The translations under genes and the position numbers were made by a program. This document shows positions 1-7,474 of a stretch of DNA of 64,000 nt, in pieces. Every line of letters starts with the position of its first letter. Positions within the stretch are counted from its first letter, which is position 1. This DNA comes from Exiguobacterium sp. KRL4 (GTDB lineage: Bacteria > Bacillota > Bacilli > Exiguobacteriales > Exiguobacteriaceae): assembly GCF_001870785.1 (NCBI RefSeq), contig NZ_MOLV01000002.1, forward strand, positions 1 through 64,000, given 5' to 3'. Under the pieces are notes generated by a model. The model did not search any database. It worked only from the letters and a program-made list of their open reading frames with translations, and had not been told where the DNA came from.

Positions 1-277
1 GTTGAAGAAATAATACGGCAGCTTTGGTAAATTTTTTGTCGATTGCGGCACGACTAATCTCGATGTCTTGATTCACGGCGCACTTCGTGCTCAATTCTTG
101 AAGACTAGAGTCTATCAGATTTCCATGAATCCCGAAGAGTAAAGATAAAAAGTCATTGGCATCGAATTTTCGTTTCCGCTGTACAAAACCTGTCTCCTTC
201 GCCATCTGATCGATTTTAGCCGGCTCTAGAAACGTAAATAATTGGTCGAGGAAATCGAATTTCGCTCGGGCTAACAT
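1..277 (-). CDS. IS4-family transposase, N-terminal fragment (cut by window edge)
   Basis: Reading the minus strand from the ATG at 277 gives about 92 residues beginning MLARAKFDFLDQLF, followed by FVQRKRKFDANDFLSLLFG, an ISRAAIDKKF segment and AVLFLQ, then the window ends. The block 'FVQR.RK....DFL..L' followed by 'S..AI.KRF...AV.FL' is typical of the N-terminal domain of IS4-type DDE transposases. The catalytic DDE residues would lie outside the window, so it cannot be said whether the element is intact. No good Shine-Dalgarno was needed for the call; an AGGAG-like run lies just upstream. Family assignment is from recalled pattern, not from a search. Confidence 0.75.
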   Translation of the reverse strand, partial: MLARAKFDFLDQLFTFLEPAKIDQMAKETGFVQRKRKFDANDFLSLLFGIHGNLIDSSLQELSTKCAVNQDIEISRAAIDKKFTKAAVLFLQ

Positions 278-357
278 ATAAAAAAACTCCTCTCGTAGGC
301 GGTAATATTCCTTACCATTTTTCGAGAGAAGTTAGTCATTTTCTTAAGTTGACATCT
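1..357 (-). mobile_element. End of an IS4-type insertion sequence
   Basis: The transposase fragment is followed outward by a non-coding stretch with the short inverted repeat GGTAATATTC/CTTACC at about 301-316 and by the run CTTAAGTTGACATC at about 344-357, which resembles the outer end of several Bacillus IS4 elements. The other end is outside the window, so the terminal inverted repeat and target duplication cannot be verified and the boundary is a guess. Confidence 0.45.
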
Positions 358-489
358 ATGGGAAGGTAAGCCGCGGCAGCCCACATTCCATACGGTCATG
401 CCGGGTCTTACCTATTCCTGCCGGAAGCGCCAATCGCGCTTCCTTTCCCCATAGGAGTGGAGGATGAACGTTTCCGTCCTCCATCAATC

Positions 490-533
490 AAATGGCCGAT
501 GATTCCACCTTTTCACGGGATCATCGGCCATTT
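490..533. other. Perfect 13-bp hairpin
   Basis: AAATGGCCGATGA at 490-502 is the exact reverse complement of TCATCGGCCATTT at 521-533, with an 18-base loop. It sits inside the intergenic repeat between the transposase and the short-chain dehydrogenase. It may act as a terminator, but the T tract is short. Confidence 0.6.
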
Positions 534-563
534 CTATGCAAATTCTTATTGTTCGCGAAGGAA

Positions 564-609
564 AAGGGAGGTGGATTTCCGGTGTTTGATCCGGAAATCC
601 ACCTCCCTT
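564..609 (-). terminator. Terminator of the short-chain dehydrogenase gene
   Basis: A perfect 19-bp stem (564-582 with 591-609, loop TGTTTGAT) lies 60 bases past the stop codon of the minus-strand gene and is followed on that strand by TTTTCCTT. This is an unusually long and perfect stem for an intrinsic terminator. Confidence 0.75.
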
Positions 610-669
610 CATTCATTTTAATCGAGAGACGTCCTCACTTTTGAGTCAGCCCCGTTTTTTGAGTAGGTG

Positions 670-1482
670 TCAGCTTGAAAAAGCGGCTTCTTCTTCCGGC
701 GTTTCTTGTTGTTGCTGATCCGGATTTTGAATTCGCCCGGTCACTTCCGTCAATAGGCGACGGGGGAGGAATTTAGCGAATGTAACCATCGCCCGGTTAC
801 TCGCTCCAGGTACGACCACACGTTTCCCTTTGAGGGTGCCGCGGTAGCCGGCGAAGGCAACAAGATGCGACGGCATACTTTTGAACGGTAACGTAATCTG
901 GGCGCGATCAAAGAAGTTCGTATCGGTTGGTCCGGGGCAGAGACATGTGACCGTGACACCAGAACCATCCAGTTCCGAAGCAAGCGCTTCTGAAAATGAC
1001 AAGACATAGGCTTTTGTCGCGTAATAGACACTCATGTAAGGACCTGGCATGAAGGCAGCGACAGAAGCGACGTTCAAGATGCGACCAAACCCACGATCAA
1101 TCATGCCCGGGACTAACCGCTTCGTCAGTTCCGTCAAGGCGACGACGTTGACGTGAATCGAATTGATGTCTTCCGATGGATCAATTTCCGCAAAACGACC
1201 TGACGTCGCAAATCCAGCATTGTTGAATAATAAATCAATTGTCAGTTCATGTTCTTCCAGGTAACTGAGGACTCGTGAGACACTGTCCGGTTGTGAGAGA
1301 TCTGCCGCAAACGTATACGCTTTGATTTGATAGCGTTTTTCAAGGACATGTTTTAATTCTGTTAATTTTTTTTCGTTTCGGGCGATCAAGACACAATCAA
1401 AACCATCGCGTGCCGCCAAGACCGCCAAGTCAAGACCGATTCCACCTGAAGCACCTGTAATCAAAGCTGTTTTTCGTAACAT
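670..1482 (-). CDS. Short-chain dehydrogenase/reductase (SDR)
   Basis: A 270-residue classical SDR. The cofactor loop TGASGGIG is at residues 9-16, the structural NNAG at 87-90, the catalytic serine at about 140, and the YxxxK pair at Y153/K157. The basic residue after the glycine loop (LIARN) suggests NADP(H) preference. After the Rossmann fold the sequence runs on into a Gln/Glu-rich tail (QQQQETPEEE) that is probably disordered. The closest general pattern is the YqjQ/DltE-like 'SDR family NAD(P)-dependent oxidoreductase' group, whose substrates are mostly unknown. It is transcribed divergently from the MFS gene at 1639, and has its own strong terminator. Confidence 0.9.
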   Translation of the reverse strand: MLRKTALITGASGGIGLDLAVLAARDGFDCVLIARNEKKLTELKHVLEKRYQIKAYTFAADLSQPDSVSRVLSYLEEHELTIDLLFNNAGFATSGRFAEIDPSEDINSIHVNVVALTELTKRLVPGMIDRGFGRILNVASVAAFMPGPYMSVYYATKAYVLSFSEALASELDGSGVTVTCLCPGPTDTNFFDRAQITLPFKSMPSHLVAFAGYRGTLKGKRVVVPGASNRAMVTFAKFLPRRLLTEVTGRIQNPDQQQQETPEEEAAFSS

Positions 1483-1638
1483 ATTAAATCCTCCATTCGA
1501 TTGATAACTGATTCTCTAATCTGTATCTTTCCCTATTGTTCCCTTGATTCCTGCTCGATAAGCATCTCCTTTTGGAAGTCATGTCATTCACTGTATGATA
1601 AGGTCAGTGAAACAATCACAGAAAGTGAGGGGAACAGC

Positions 1639-3099
1639 TTGAGAAAAAATGTCACGATTGCCTTATTATTAGCTACGTTTTTAGCAGCCATTGAAGGAAC
1701 GATCGTCGCGACGGCGACACCTGTCATGGCAAGTGAACTAAATGGAGCAAAACTCGTCAGTTGGATTTTCGCCGGATTTTTACTGTTCATGGCGGTCTCG
1801 ACCCCGATTTATGGGAAGATGGCCGATTTATACGGCAGAAAACGAGTCTTGCTGTTTGGAATTGGCGTTTTTACAGTCGCATCGCTCGCGTGTGGTCTGG
1901 CCCAGACGATGGAAACCTTGATTCTATTCCGCGCCGCGCAAGGGATCGGAGCCGGTGCTGTCTTGCCGATTGCGATGACGATCATCGGAGATTTGTATAC
2001 ATACGAAGAACGGGGGAAAATCCAAGGAATCTTAAGTGCGGTTTGGGGAATTTCCGGTGTCGCAGGTCCACTGGTCGGTGGTTTTTTAGTCGAGACATTA
2101 TCCTGGCGCTATATTTTTTTACTGAACGTGCCGTTCGCCCTGATTTCATTTGTCATGATTGTGGTCTTTTATAAAGAAACGGTCACGGAAACGTCGCGAA
2201 AGATCGATTATCGGGGAGCCGTCTTGTTTGCGACCGGTATGAGTGCCCTGTTGTATGGATTATTATCCGGTAGTGAATCGGAAAACTTTTTCCGCCCCCT
2301 CATTTTAATCAGTTTTGCCGTAAGTGCCGGACTTCTATTTTGGTTTTACCGGGTTGAAAAAAAGGCGACGGATCCCTTGCTGCCACCAGCCGTCATTCGC
2401 CATCCGGTGATTCTGGTCATCAATTTGGCAGTGTTCTTTTCCGCTTGGGTTCTCGTATCGATGTCAGCGTACATTCCGATTTTTGCTCAAGGGGTGTTAG
2501 GAAAAAGTCCAACCGAAGCAGGATTCATGTTGATGCCGTTATCCTTATTCTGGACGATTACGGCCATCATCGGCGGACGGACGATTGGGATCGCCTCACC
2601 ACGTTACCGGACGATGACCGGAATGGGCTTGTTGGTCATCGGGATGCTGATTCTAATCTCAATCAGTCGAGAGTCGAGTGATGTGTTCATTTATCTGGCA
2701 GTTTCCCTGATCGGCATTGGATTTGGTTTGGCACAACCGGTCTTCATGGTCGTCTTGCAGACATCAGTCGATTGGTCACTTCGCGGATCTGCGACTGCCG
2801 TCAACTCCTTTTTGAGTACGACGGGTCAAACCCTTGGCGTTGCCTTGTTTGGTACGTTGTTTAACCTCTCGATCATCCAGGCTTTTTCCGATTCACCACT
2901 CTTGGCAGGATATGCAATCGATCCCTTTTTCCAGTCCGGAACAGCGGGTAAGTACGGAACGGATGTTCAGGTGGCAGCAGAACAGGCGTTAGCAAACGGA
3001 TTACACCTCGTGTTCATCGGAGGACTCGTCTGCGCGGTTCTTGCCTTTTTGATGACGTTCCGGCTGCCGAAAGTGCGTCCGGAAGATCCGACCAATTAA
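1639..3099 (+). CDS. MFS multidrug-type transporter, DHA2 (EmrB/QacA) family
   Basis: Membrane protein of 486 residues with about 14 hydrophobic segments, the size and layout of the DHA2 drug:H+ antiporters. Motif A is visible after the second segment (GKMADLYGRKRV) and motif C-like GxxGPxxGG in segment 5 (GVAGPLVGGFL). The start is taken as the TTG at 1639 because it follows an AGTGAGGGG ribosome binding site; the reading frame is open for 46 codons further upstream, but that part has no ribosome binding site and an un-protein-like composition. A possible promoter is TTGGAA (about 1574) and TATGAT (about 1596). Likely exports a lipophilic or cationic compound; the substrate cannot be told from sequence. 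Confidence 0.85.
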   Translation: MRKNVTIALLLATFLAAIEGTIVATATPVMASELNGAKLVSWIFAGFLLFMAVSTPIYGKMADLYGRKRVLLFGIGVFTVASLACGLAQTMETLILFRAAQGIGAGAVLPIAMTIIGDLYTYEERGKIQGILSAVWGISGVAGPLVGGFLVETLSWRYIFLLNVPFALISFVMIVVFYKETVTETSRKIDYRGAVLFATGMSALLYGLLSGSESENFFRPLILISFAVSAGLLFWFYRVEKKATDPLLPPAVIRHPVILVINLAVFFSAWVLVSMSAYIPIFAQGVLGKSPTEAGFMLMPLSLFWTITAIIGGRTIGIASPRYRTMTGMGLLVIGMLILISISRESSDVFIYLAVSLIGIGFGLAQPVFMVVLQTSVDWSLRGSATAVNSFLSTTGQTLGVALFGTLFNLSIIQAFSDSPLLAGYAIDPFFQSGTAGKYGTDVQVAAEQALANGLHLVFIGGLVCAVLAFLMTFRLPKVRPEDPTN

Positions 3100-3104
3100 A
3101 AACA

Positions 3105-3142
3105 CCAACGAGATGTCCTTTTTTAAAAGGGCGTCTCGCTGG
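3105..3142. terminator. Bidirectional terminator between convergent transporter genes
   Basis: CCAACGAGATGTCC pairs with GGGCGTCTCGCTGG around a TTTTTTAAAA loop, with one mismatch and one wobble. It lies between the stop codons of the convergent genes ending at 3099 and 3154, so it can serve both. Confidence 0.65.
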
Positions 3143-3153
3143 CGTGAGTCTGT

Positions 3154-4047
3154 TCATTCAGAAGTCGTGGCAGCGTTTTGTTTGGCAAATTGTTCGCGGA
3201 TGTCTTGTTCATTTCGACGGAGGAATAACCCGATGCCAATCAGTAATAAAGAAGCACCGGTGATTTGGACCCAGGTCAACGATTCTTGGAACAGGAAATA
3301 CCCGAAAATCATCCCCCAGACGGCTTCACCGAGAATCGTGATGCTGACGATGCTGGCACTGACCCGTGATAACGCCCAGTTGAACAGGTTATGGCCAAGT
3401 AACGTCGGAAAGACGGCCAGCAAAATATAAATACGCCAATCGATTTGGAACGCAGCGACCAAATTGACGGATTGAATGAGCGAGAACAGTAACAGGACGA
3501 CTGAAGCGACGGCGTAGACACCAAACGAATATGTATTGGTCGAGACACTTGTCCGGACGTGTTGTCCAAGCAACCAGTAACCGGCGACAAGGATCGTCGC
3601 AAGTAACGCCAGTCCATCTCCAATCAAGGCCCGAGGACCAACTGCGATATCACCATAGGCGACAAGTCCACCACCTAGTAGGGCGACACCTACAAAAAAT
3701 AGAGCCTTCCGCGAAGGATGTTGTTTGAAGAAAATCGCGTTGCCGATTAAGACAAAAATCGGGCTGGCGGTCACGAAGAGCGTCGAGCTGGCAACTGTCG
3801 TATAATCAAGGGACAGAAACCAGAGCCAAAAGTGACCCGCTAAGAGAATTCCGCTTAAAATCATATGCCGGATCGTCGTTGAACTGAGGCTCAGTAATTC
3901 TTTTAAGTGGATCAACGGTAACAGGAGTAATGTCGAAAACAACATCCTGAAAAAAGCGACGGCTTCAATCGGCGTTTCGGCCCACTTGACGAAAATGGCC
4001 GATGTTGAGATAAAAAAGAGTGCCATGAATAAAGTGAAATAGGGCAT
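3154..4047 (-). CDS. EamA-family (DMT) permease
   Basis: A 297-residue protein with ten predicted membrane segments in two repeated halves, as in drug/metabolite transporters of the EamA type (for example MFISTSAIFVKW at the start and GEAVWGMIFGYFLFQESL near the end of the second half, a classic EamA signature). Start chosen at 4047, where an ATG follows GGAGGTT; the frame is open upstream but without a ribosome binding site. The start lies only 43 bp from the divergent topB start, so the two promoters must overlap or lie within the coding regions. Substrate unknown; members export amino acids, nucleosides or metabolites. Confidence 0.85.
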   Translation of the reverse strand: MPYFTLFMALFFISTSAIFVKWAETPIEAVAFFRMLFSTLLLLPLIHLKELLSLSSTTIRHMILSGILLAGHFWLWFLSLDYTTVASSTLFVTASPIFVLIGNAIFFKQHPSRKALFFVGVALLGGGLVAYGDIAVGPRALIGDGLALLATILVAGYWLLGQHVRTSVSTNTYSFGVYAVASVVLLLFSLIQSVNLVAAFQIDWRIYILLAVFPTLLGHNLFNWALSRVSASIVSITILGEAVWGMIFGYFLFQESLTWVQITGASLLLIGIGLFLRRNEQDIREQFAKQNAATTSE

Positions 4048-4090
4048 GAGAACCTCCACGTGTCTGAAGTAAGGGAATGAGGGTGAAACC

Positions 4091-6208
4091 ATGCAATTAA
4101 TCATTGCGGAAAAACCAAAACAAGCTGAAAAACTCGCAGTACCATATCCATCCGTCAAACGGGACGGATACATCGAAATCAAGCCGTGCGAACGTTTTCC
4201 GGCGGGGGCAAAACTCGCATATGCCGTCGGACACTTGTGCGAATTACAAGAGCCGGCGCATTATGACGCCAAATGGAAACGGTGGAACTACGATCATCTC
4301 CCGATCATTCCGGAACGGTTTGATTACCGGTTGTCCCGTGGAAAAAGTAAGGCGTTTCAAGTCATCAAAAAATTACTGAATGAACGAACGACAACTTCCA
4401 TCATTATAGCATCGGATGCCGAACGAGAGGGAGAGGCAATTGTCCGATTGATTCTCCGGCTTGCGAATAACGCCAAACCGATTCAACGCCTTTGGATTTC
4501 CAGTCTGACACCGCAAGCCGTCGATCATGGTTTTGCGAATTTACTAGACGGAAAAGAAACAGAAAACTTATTCCATGAAGCGATGAGCCGTGCCTGTGCC
4601 GACTGGTTGATCGGGATGAATGCGTCGCGTGCCTATACGACGCTTCTGAAGAAAAAAGGGATTGCCGATGTTTTTTCTTTAGGACGCGTCCAGACGCCGA
4701 CCTTAGCATTGATCGTCGAGCGGGAAAAACAGATTGAAAGCTTCCGACCGGAAACCTTTTTTGAAGTCGAAGCGGATTTCACGCGTTACAAAGGGAAGTA
4801 CATCAATGTTAAAAAGCAGACAAAGATTACAGACCGCGAGTTGGCAGAGAACATCGTAGCACGGACAAAGGGAACGGCAGTCGTCGCGACGATTGATAAA
4901 ACGGAACAAGTGGAAAAACCGCCGTTTTGGTTCAGTTTATCGCTGTTGCAAACAGAAGCCAGCCGACGTTTTGGCTTAGGAGCGAAAGAGACACTCGATA
5001 TCGCACAAAAACTCTATATTCGAGGGTGGATCAGCTATCCGCGAACCGATTCATCATTTGTCTCAAAAGACGAAGCGAGTCAATTTAAGGCGATTTTAAA
5101 ACGCCTGCTCAAGCAACCGGAATATACAGAATTGACGGATATCGTGACGCAAAACATCGTGAACAACAAACGGTATGTCAATTCAGCGAAGGTCAGTGAT
5201 CACTACGCAATCATCCCGACGGAAGAAGCGGGCGCAGTTGCCAAGTTATCGGGACGTGATGCACAAGTCTATGACTTGATTGTCCGGCGATTTTTAGCAG
5301 CATTTGCACCAGATGCCCGTTCTGAGAAAACGGAGATCATCACGGAACGGGAACAGGACCGGTTCATCACAAAAGGCAGCCGGTCGCTTGAACTCGGATT
5401 CAAACAAGTCTTGAAAATCGAAGCAAAAGAGCTGGATTTACCGTCAGTCGAAATCGGGCAACAGATGCCGATCAAAAGTGCCAAACTGTTAGAAAAACAA
5501 ACGGAACCACCAAAACGCTACACGGAAGGAACGTTGATTCTTGGCATGAAGACGGCCGGGAAAGTTCTCGAAAACGAACTCCAAGCCATCATGAAGGAAA
5601 TCGAAGGACTCGGAACGGAAGCGACACGAGCTGGCATCATTGATGGATTGAAGCGCCGCGATTACATTCAGGTCAAGAAAAAAGAAATCCATCCGACGGC
5701 AAAAGGACGGGTTTTGATTGAAGCCGTCAGCGGAAGTATCCTTGCGTCCCCGGAGATGACGGCAAAATGGGAAAGTCGACTCGACCAAATCGGCAAAGGC
5801 GAGGCCTCCGCCGCCCAGTTCGTCGAACAAGCGAAAAAATTATCGCAACACCTGGTCCAAGACGCGAAAACACGTGTCGAGCAGCTCGAAGTCGACCCGA
5901 GTCAAGTCCCAGCCAAACGCGCACGGGGCGCGACGAATCGTCCGGTCGGCATCTGTCCCGTCTGTCAGGCGGAACTGCTTGATCGTGGGAAATTTTACGG
6001 CTGTAGTGCCTATCAGAAAAACAACTGTGGATTTACGTTACCGAAGACGATTCTTGGGGCTCGTCTGACACAAACAGAATTAAAAAAGGTATTGGCCAAT
6101 GAGAAAACAAAACCACTTGAGATGAAAAAGAACGGACGGACGTTCCGAGCGATGTTATATCTGGAACAGAATCAGCTGAAGTTCGAGTTCGTGAAGGGAG
6201 AAGCTTAA
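4091..6208 (+). CDS. topB: DNA topoisomerase III
   Basis: Type IA topoisomerase of 705 residues that cuts one strand and passes another, with decatenation as its main role in replication and recombination. The TOPRIM fold has E7 and the acidic cluster D109-A-E-REGE; the active-site tyrosine is Y316 in ISYPRTDSS. Other family blocks are LGRVQTPTLALI, KVSDHYAIIPTEE and EGLGTEATRAGII. The C-terminus ends with one probable zinc ribbon (CPVC...GC...C). The second aspartate of the usual DxDxE triad is Glu here, but this position also varies in Bacillus TopB. The gene overlaps the next one by one base (TAATG), implying translational coupling. Confidence 0.95.
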   Translation: MQLIIAEKPKQAEKLAVPYPSVKRDGYIEIKPCERFPAGAKLAYAVGHLCELQEPAHYDAKWKRWNYDHLPIIPERFDYRLSRGKSKAFQVIKKLLNERTTTSIIIASDAEREGEAIVRLILRLANNAKPIQRLWISSLTPQAVDHGFANLLDGKETENLFHEAMSRACADWLIGMNASRAYTTLLKKKGIADVFSLGRVQTPTLALIVEREKQIESFRPETFFEVEADFTRYKGKYINVKKQTKITDRELAENIVARTKGTAVVATIDKTEQVEKPPFWFSLSLLQTEASRRFGLGAKETLDIAQKLYIRGWISYPRTDSSFVSKDEASQFKAILKRLLKQPEYTELTDIVTQNIVNNKRYVNSAKVSDHYAIIPTEEAGAVAKLSGRDAQVYDLIVRRFLAAFAPDARSEKTEIITEREQDRFITKGSRSLELGFKQVLKIEAKELDLPSVEIGQQMPIKSAKLLEKQTEPPKRYTEGTLILGMKTAGKVLENELQAIMKEIEGLGTEATRAGIIDGLKRRDYIQVKKKEIHPTAKGRVLIEAVSGSILASPEMTAKWESRLDQIGKGEASAAQFVEQAKKLSQHLVQDAKTRVEQLEVDPSQVPAKRARGATNRPVGICPVCQAELLDRGKFYGCSAYQKNNCGFTLPKTILGARLTQTELKKVLANEKTKPLEMKKNGRTFRAMLYLEQNQLKFEFVKGEA

Positions 6209-6624
6209 TGTATTACGATTTGATGGAAAATAAAACGTTTATCCCGATGTTTGAACGCTTTTTGAAGGAAGGGACACGACTGACCGTCTGGTTTCCGAAC
6301 GACGTGACGGTCGGACCGGCGGATGAGTTGATCGGAGAAGCCGAAGAATTGTTTGGGGTGACGGCGGAAGTCATCGATGATCCGCAATCGTATGGAAAAA
6401 CGTTGTTATTACCTTACTTGACGGAAGGTGAGACACGAGATGATGATTTTGTGCGCTATGAAACAGTTATGACGGAAGAAGTCAAAGCCATTTTACGGGA
6501 GCTGACGTTGCCGATGATGACTGAAGGTGATTTTGCCGTTCTCTATTCCTATCAGATTGATATGCCGAATGGTTCGTTGTTTGTCGAAGATTGGTTTAAT
6601 GCGGAAGTTTCATTGGAAAACTGA
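6208..6624 (+). CDS. Hypothetical protein coupled to topB
   Basis: An acidic protein of 138 residues without membrane segments, starting at the ATG that overlaps the topB stop codon by one base. I do not recognise the family. It contains TRLTVWFPNDVTVGPADELIG near the start and ends EVSLEN; the predicted secondary structure looks like a small alpha/beta domain. The one-base overlap and absence of its own ribosome binding site suggest it is made only when topB is translated. Function unknown. Confidence 0.8.
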   Translation: MYYDLMENKTFIPMFERFLKEGTRLTVWFPNDVTVGPADELIGEAEELFGVTAEVIDDPQSYGKTLLLPYLTEGETRDDDFVRYETVMTEEVKAILRELTLPMMTEGDFAVLYSYQIDMPNGSLFVEDWFNAEVSLEN

Positions 6625-6643
6625 CAATAAACGGGAACCTGAG

Positions 6644-6682
6644 CTGTTTGATTTGCGTAAGTAAGTTAATCAAATCAAACAG
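6644..6682 (+). promoter_or_regulatory. Perfect 12-bp inverted repeat in the 5' leader of the next gene
   Basis: CTGTTTGATTTG (6644-6655) and CAAATCAAACAG (6671-6682) are exact reverse complements with a 15-base AT-rich spacer. The right arm ends at the AGGAGGG ribosome binding site of the gene at 6695. There is no T tract after it, so it is not a simple terminator; it could be an operator or an RNA hairpin that affects access to the ribosome binding site. Confidence 0.65.
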
Positions 6683-6694
6683 GAGGGAACTCGA

Positions 6695-7240
6695 ATGAGG
6701 GAATTTGGAATCCATACACTTGCATCATTAACAACTGAAATCGACGACATGACCTTCGAAGAAGGCGGAGATAGTTTTTTTACCGGAATGCCGGTTTTCA
6801 TGGTTATCTTCTTTGTTCTTATTATTTCTGTCATTGTCATTTCACTGATTTCAGCCGCCTCTAAAGGGATTTCGACGAACGGAATCACCCAAAAACTCCG
6901 ACATCATGCATCACAGCTCGTGACACCATCTGAATCAGGAGCACAAGACTACTTGACATACATGCGCTCCTTGTCGGTGTTTCCGATCGATAAGACGAAT
7001 TTGGAGCCGGTTCGACTGGCGAAAGGAATTTTGGCACTGATTCAACAGACGGATCTAATCGAAGAAATAACAAAACAAGACATTCTGGCGCAATATACAC
7101 GGCTAGGTCTGCTTGAAGGCGATCCATTAGCAGATGAGCAGACGGTCCGTCGTCATTCGAGCGTACACCACGATCAGCATCAGATACATATGAATCAGCA
7201 TCACACGGATCATCCAAATTCCAATCATTCGAATTTTTAA
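6695..7240 (+). CDS. Single-span membrane protein with His-rich tail
   Basis: A 181-residue protein of unknown family. Residues about 31-55 (FMVIFFVLIISVIVISLISAA) form one membrane segment preceded by an acidic N-terminal stretch. The middle (about 60-145) looks like a soluble helical domain. The last 30 residues contain ten or more histidines with Asn, Gln and Asp (HHDQHQIHMNQHHTDH), a composition seen in metal-binding tails. Start supported by the AGGAGGG site at 6681-6687. A terminator follows. A metal-related role is an inference from the tail alone. Confidence 0.8.
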   Translation: MREFGIHTLASLTTEIDDMTFEEGGDSFFTGMPVFMVIFFVLIISVIVISLISAASKGISTNGITQKLRHHASQLVTPSESGAQDYLTYMRSLSVFPIDKTNLEPVRLAKGILALIQQTDLIEEITKQDILAQYTRLGLLEGDPLADEQTVRRHSSVHHDQHQIHMNQHHTDHPNSNHSNF

Positions 7241-7248
7241 ATCGTAGT

Positions 7249-7271
7249 CCACTCCGTTCATCGGAGTGGGC
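7249..7271 (+). terminator. Terminator of the His-tailed protein gene
   Basis: CCACTCCG/CGGAGTGG stem with loop TTCAT just after the stop codon, followed by GCTTTCTAT. The T tract is weak. Confidence 0.65.
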
Positions 7272-7307
7272 TTTCTATATGAAATCCACTCATTAGAGAA
7301 ACAAAAC

Positions 7308-7371
7308 ACCGCTTTTCTGACATCTGTTTGTAACATACAACCGTTTAGATTAAAGTTAGATTAAAAGCGGT
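7308..7371. other. Long-loop hairpin with internal direct repeat, possible small RNA or terminator
   Basis: ACCGCTTTT (7308-7316) pairs exactly with AAAAGCGGT (7363-7371), and CTTTTTT follows directly. The 46-base loop holds a small nested hairpin (TTGTA-ACA-TACAA) and two tandem copies of TTAGATTAAA. This could be the 3' end of a short transcript made between the two genes, or an attenuator ahead of the kinase gene. Confidence 0.4.
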
Positions 7372-7474
7372 CTTTTTTGAGCATATTTAGTGGAATTCAA
7401 TAAAAAAGCTTTAAAATAGAGTATTAGAAACGAAAAAATTGTGTGTTAAGGACACGATAGAGGGGGATCAATAG

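Larger units (their letters stand above)
364..655. repeat. Structured intergenic repeat, copy 1 (left part missing)
   Basis: The stretch contains, in order: a stem GGTAAG (364-369)/CTTACC (407-412) with the side motifs AAGCC and GGGTCTT; a perfect hairpin GGAAGCGC-CAATC-GCGCTTCC (423-443); a TTTCCCCATAGGAGT box (444-458); two strong hairpins (490-533 and 564-609); and the end motif ACTTTTGAGTCAGCCCC (about 637-653). The same order of motifs recurs at 11467-11709, although the base identity is low. The left terminal motif seen in the second copy is absent here, where the IS4-type end abuts. Confidence 0.5.

Noticed and set aside
1501-1638. 46 extra N-terminal residues for the DHA2 transporter
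   Set aside because: No ribosome binding site, odd Cys/Ser-rich composition, and overlap with the likely promoter.
4400-4430. Loss of a catalytic Asp in topB (D-A-E in place of D-x-D)
   Set aside because: As recalled, this position also varies in Bacillus TopB, and the substitution is conservative, so it is not a sign of inactivation.
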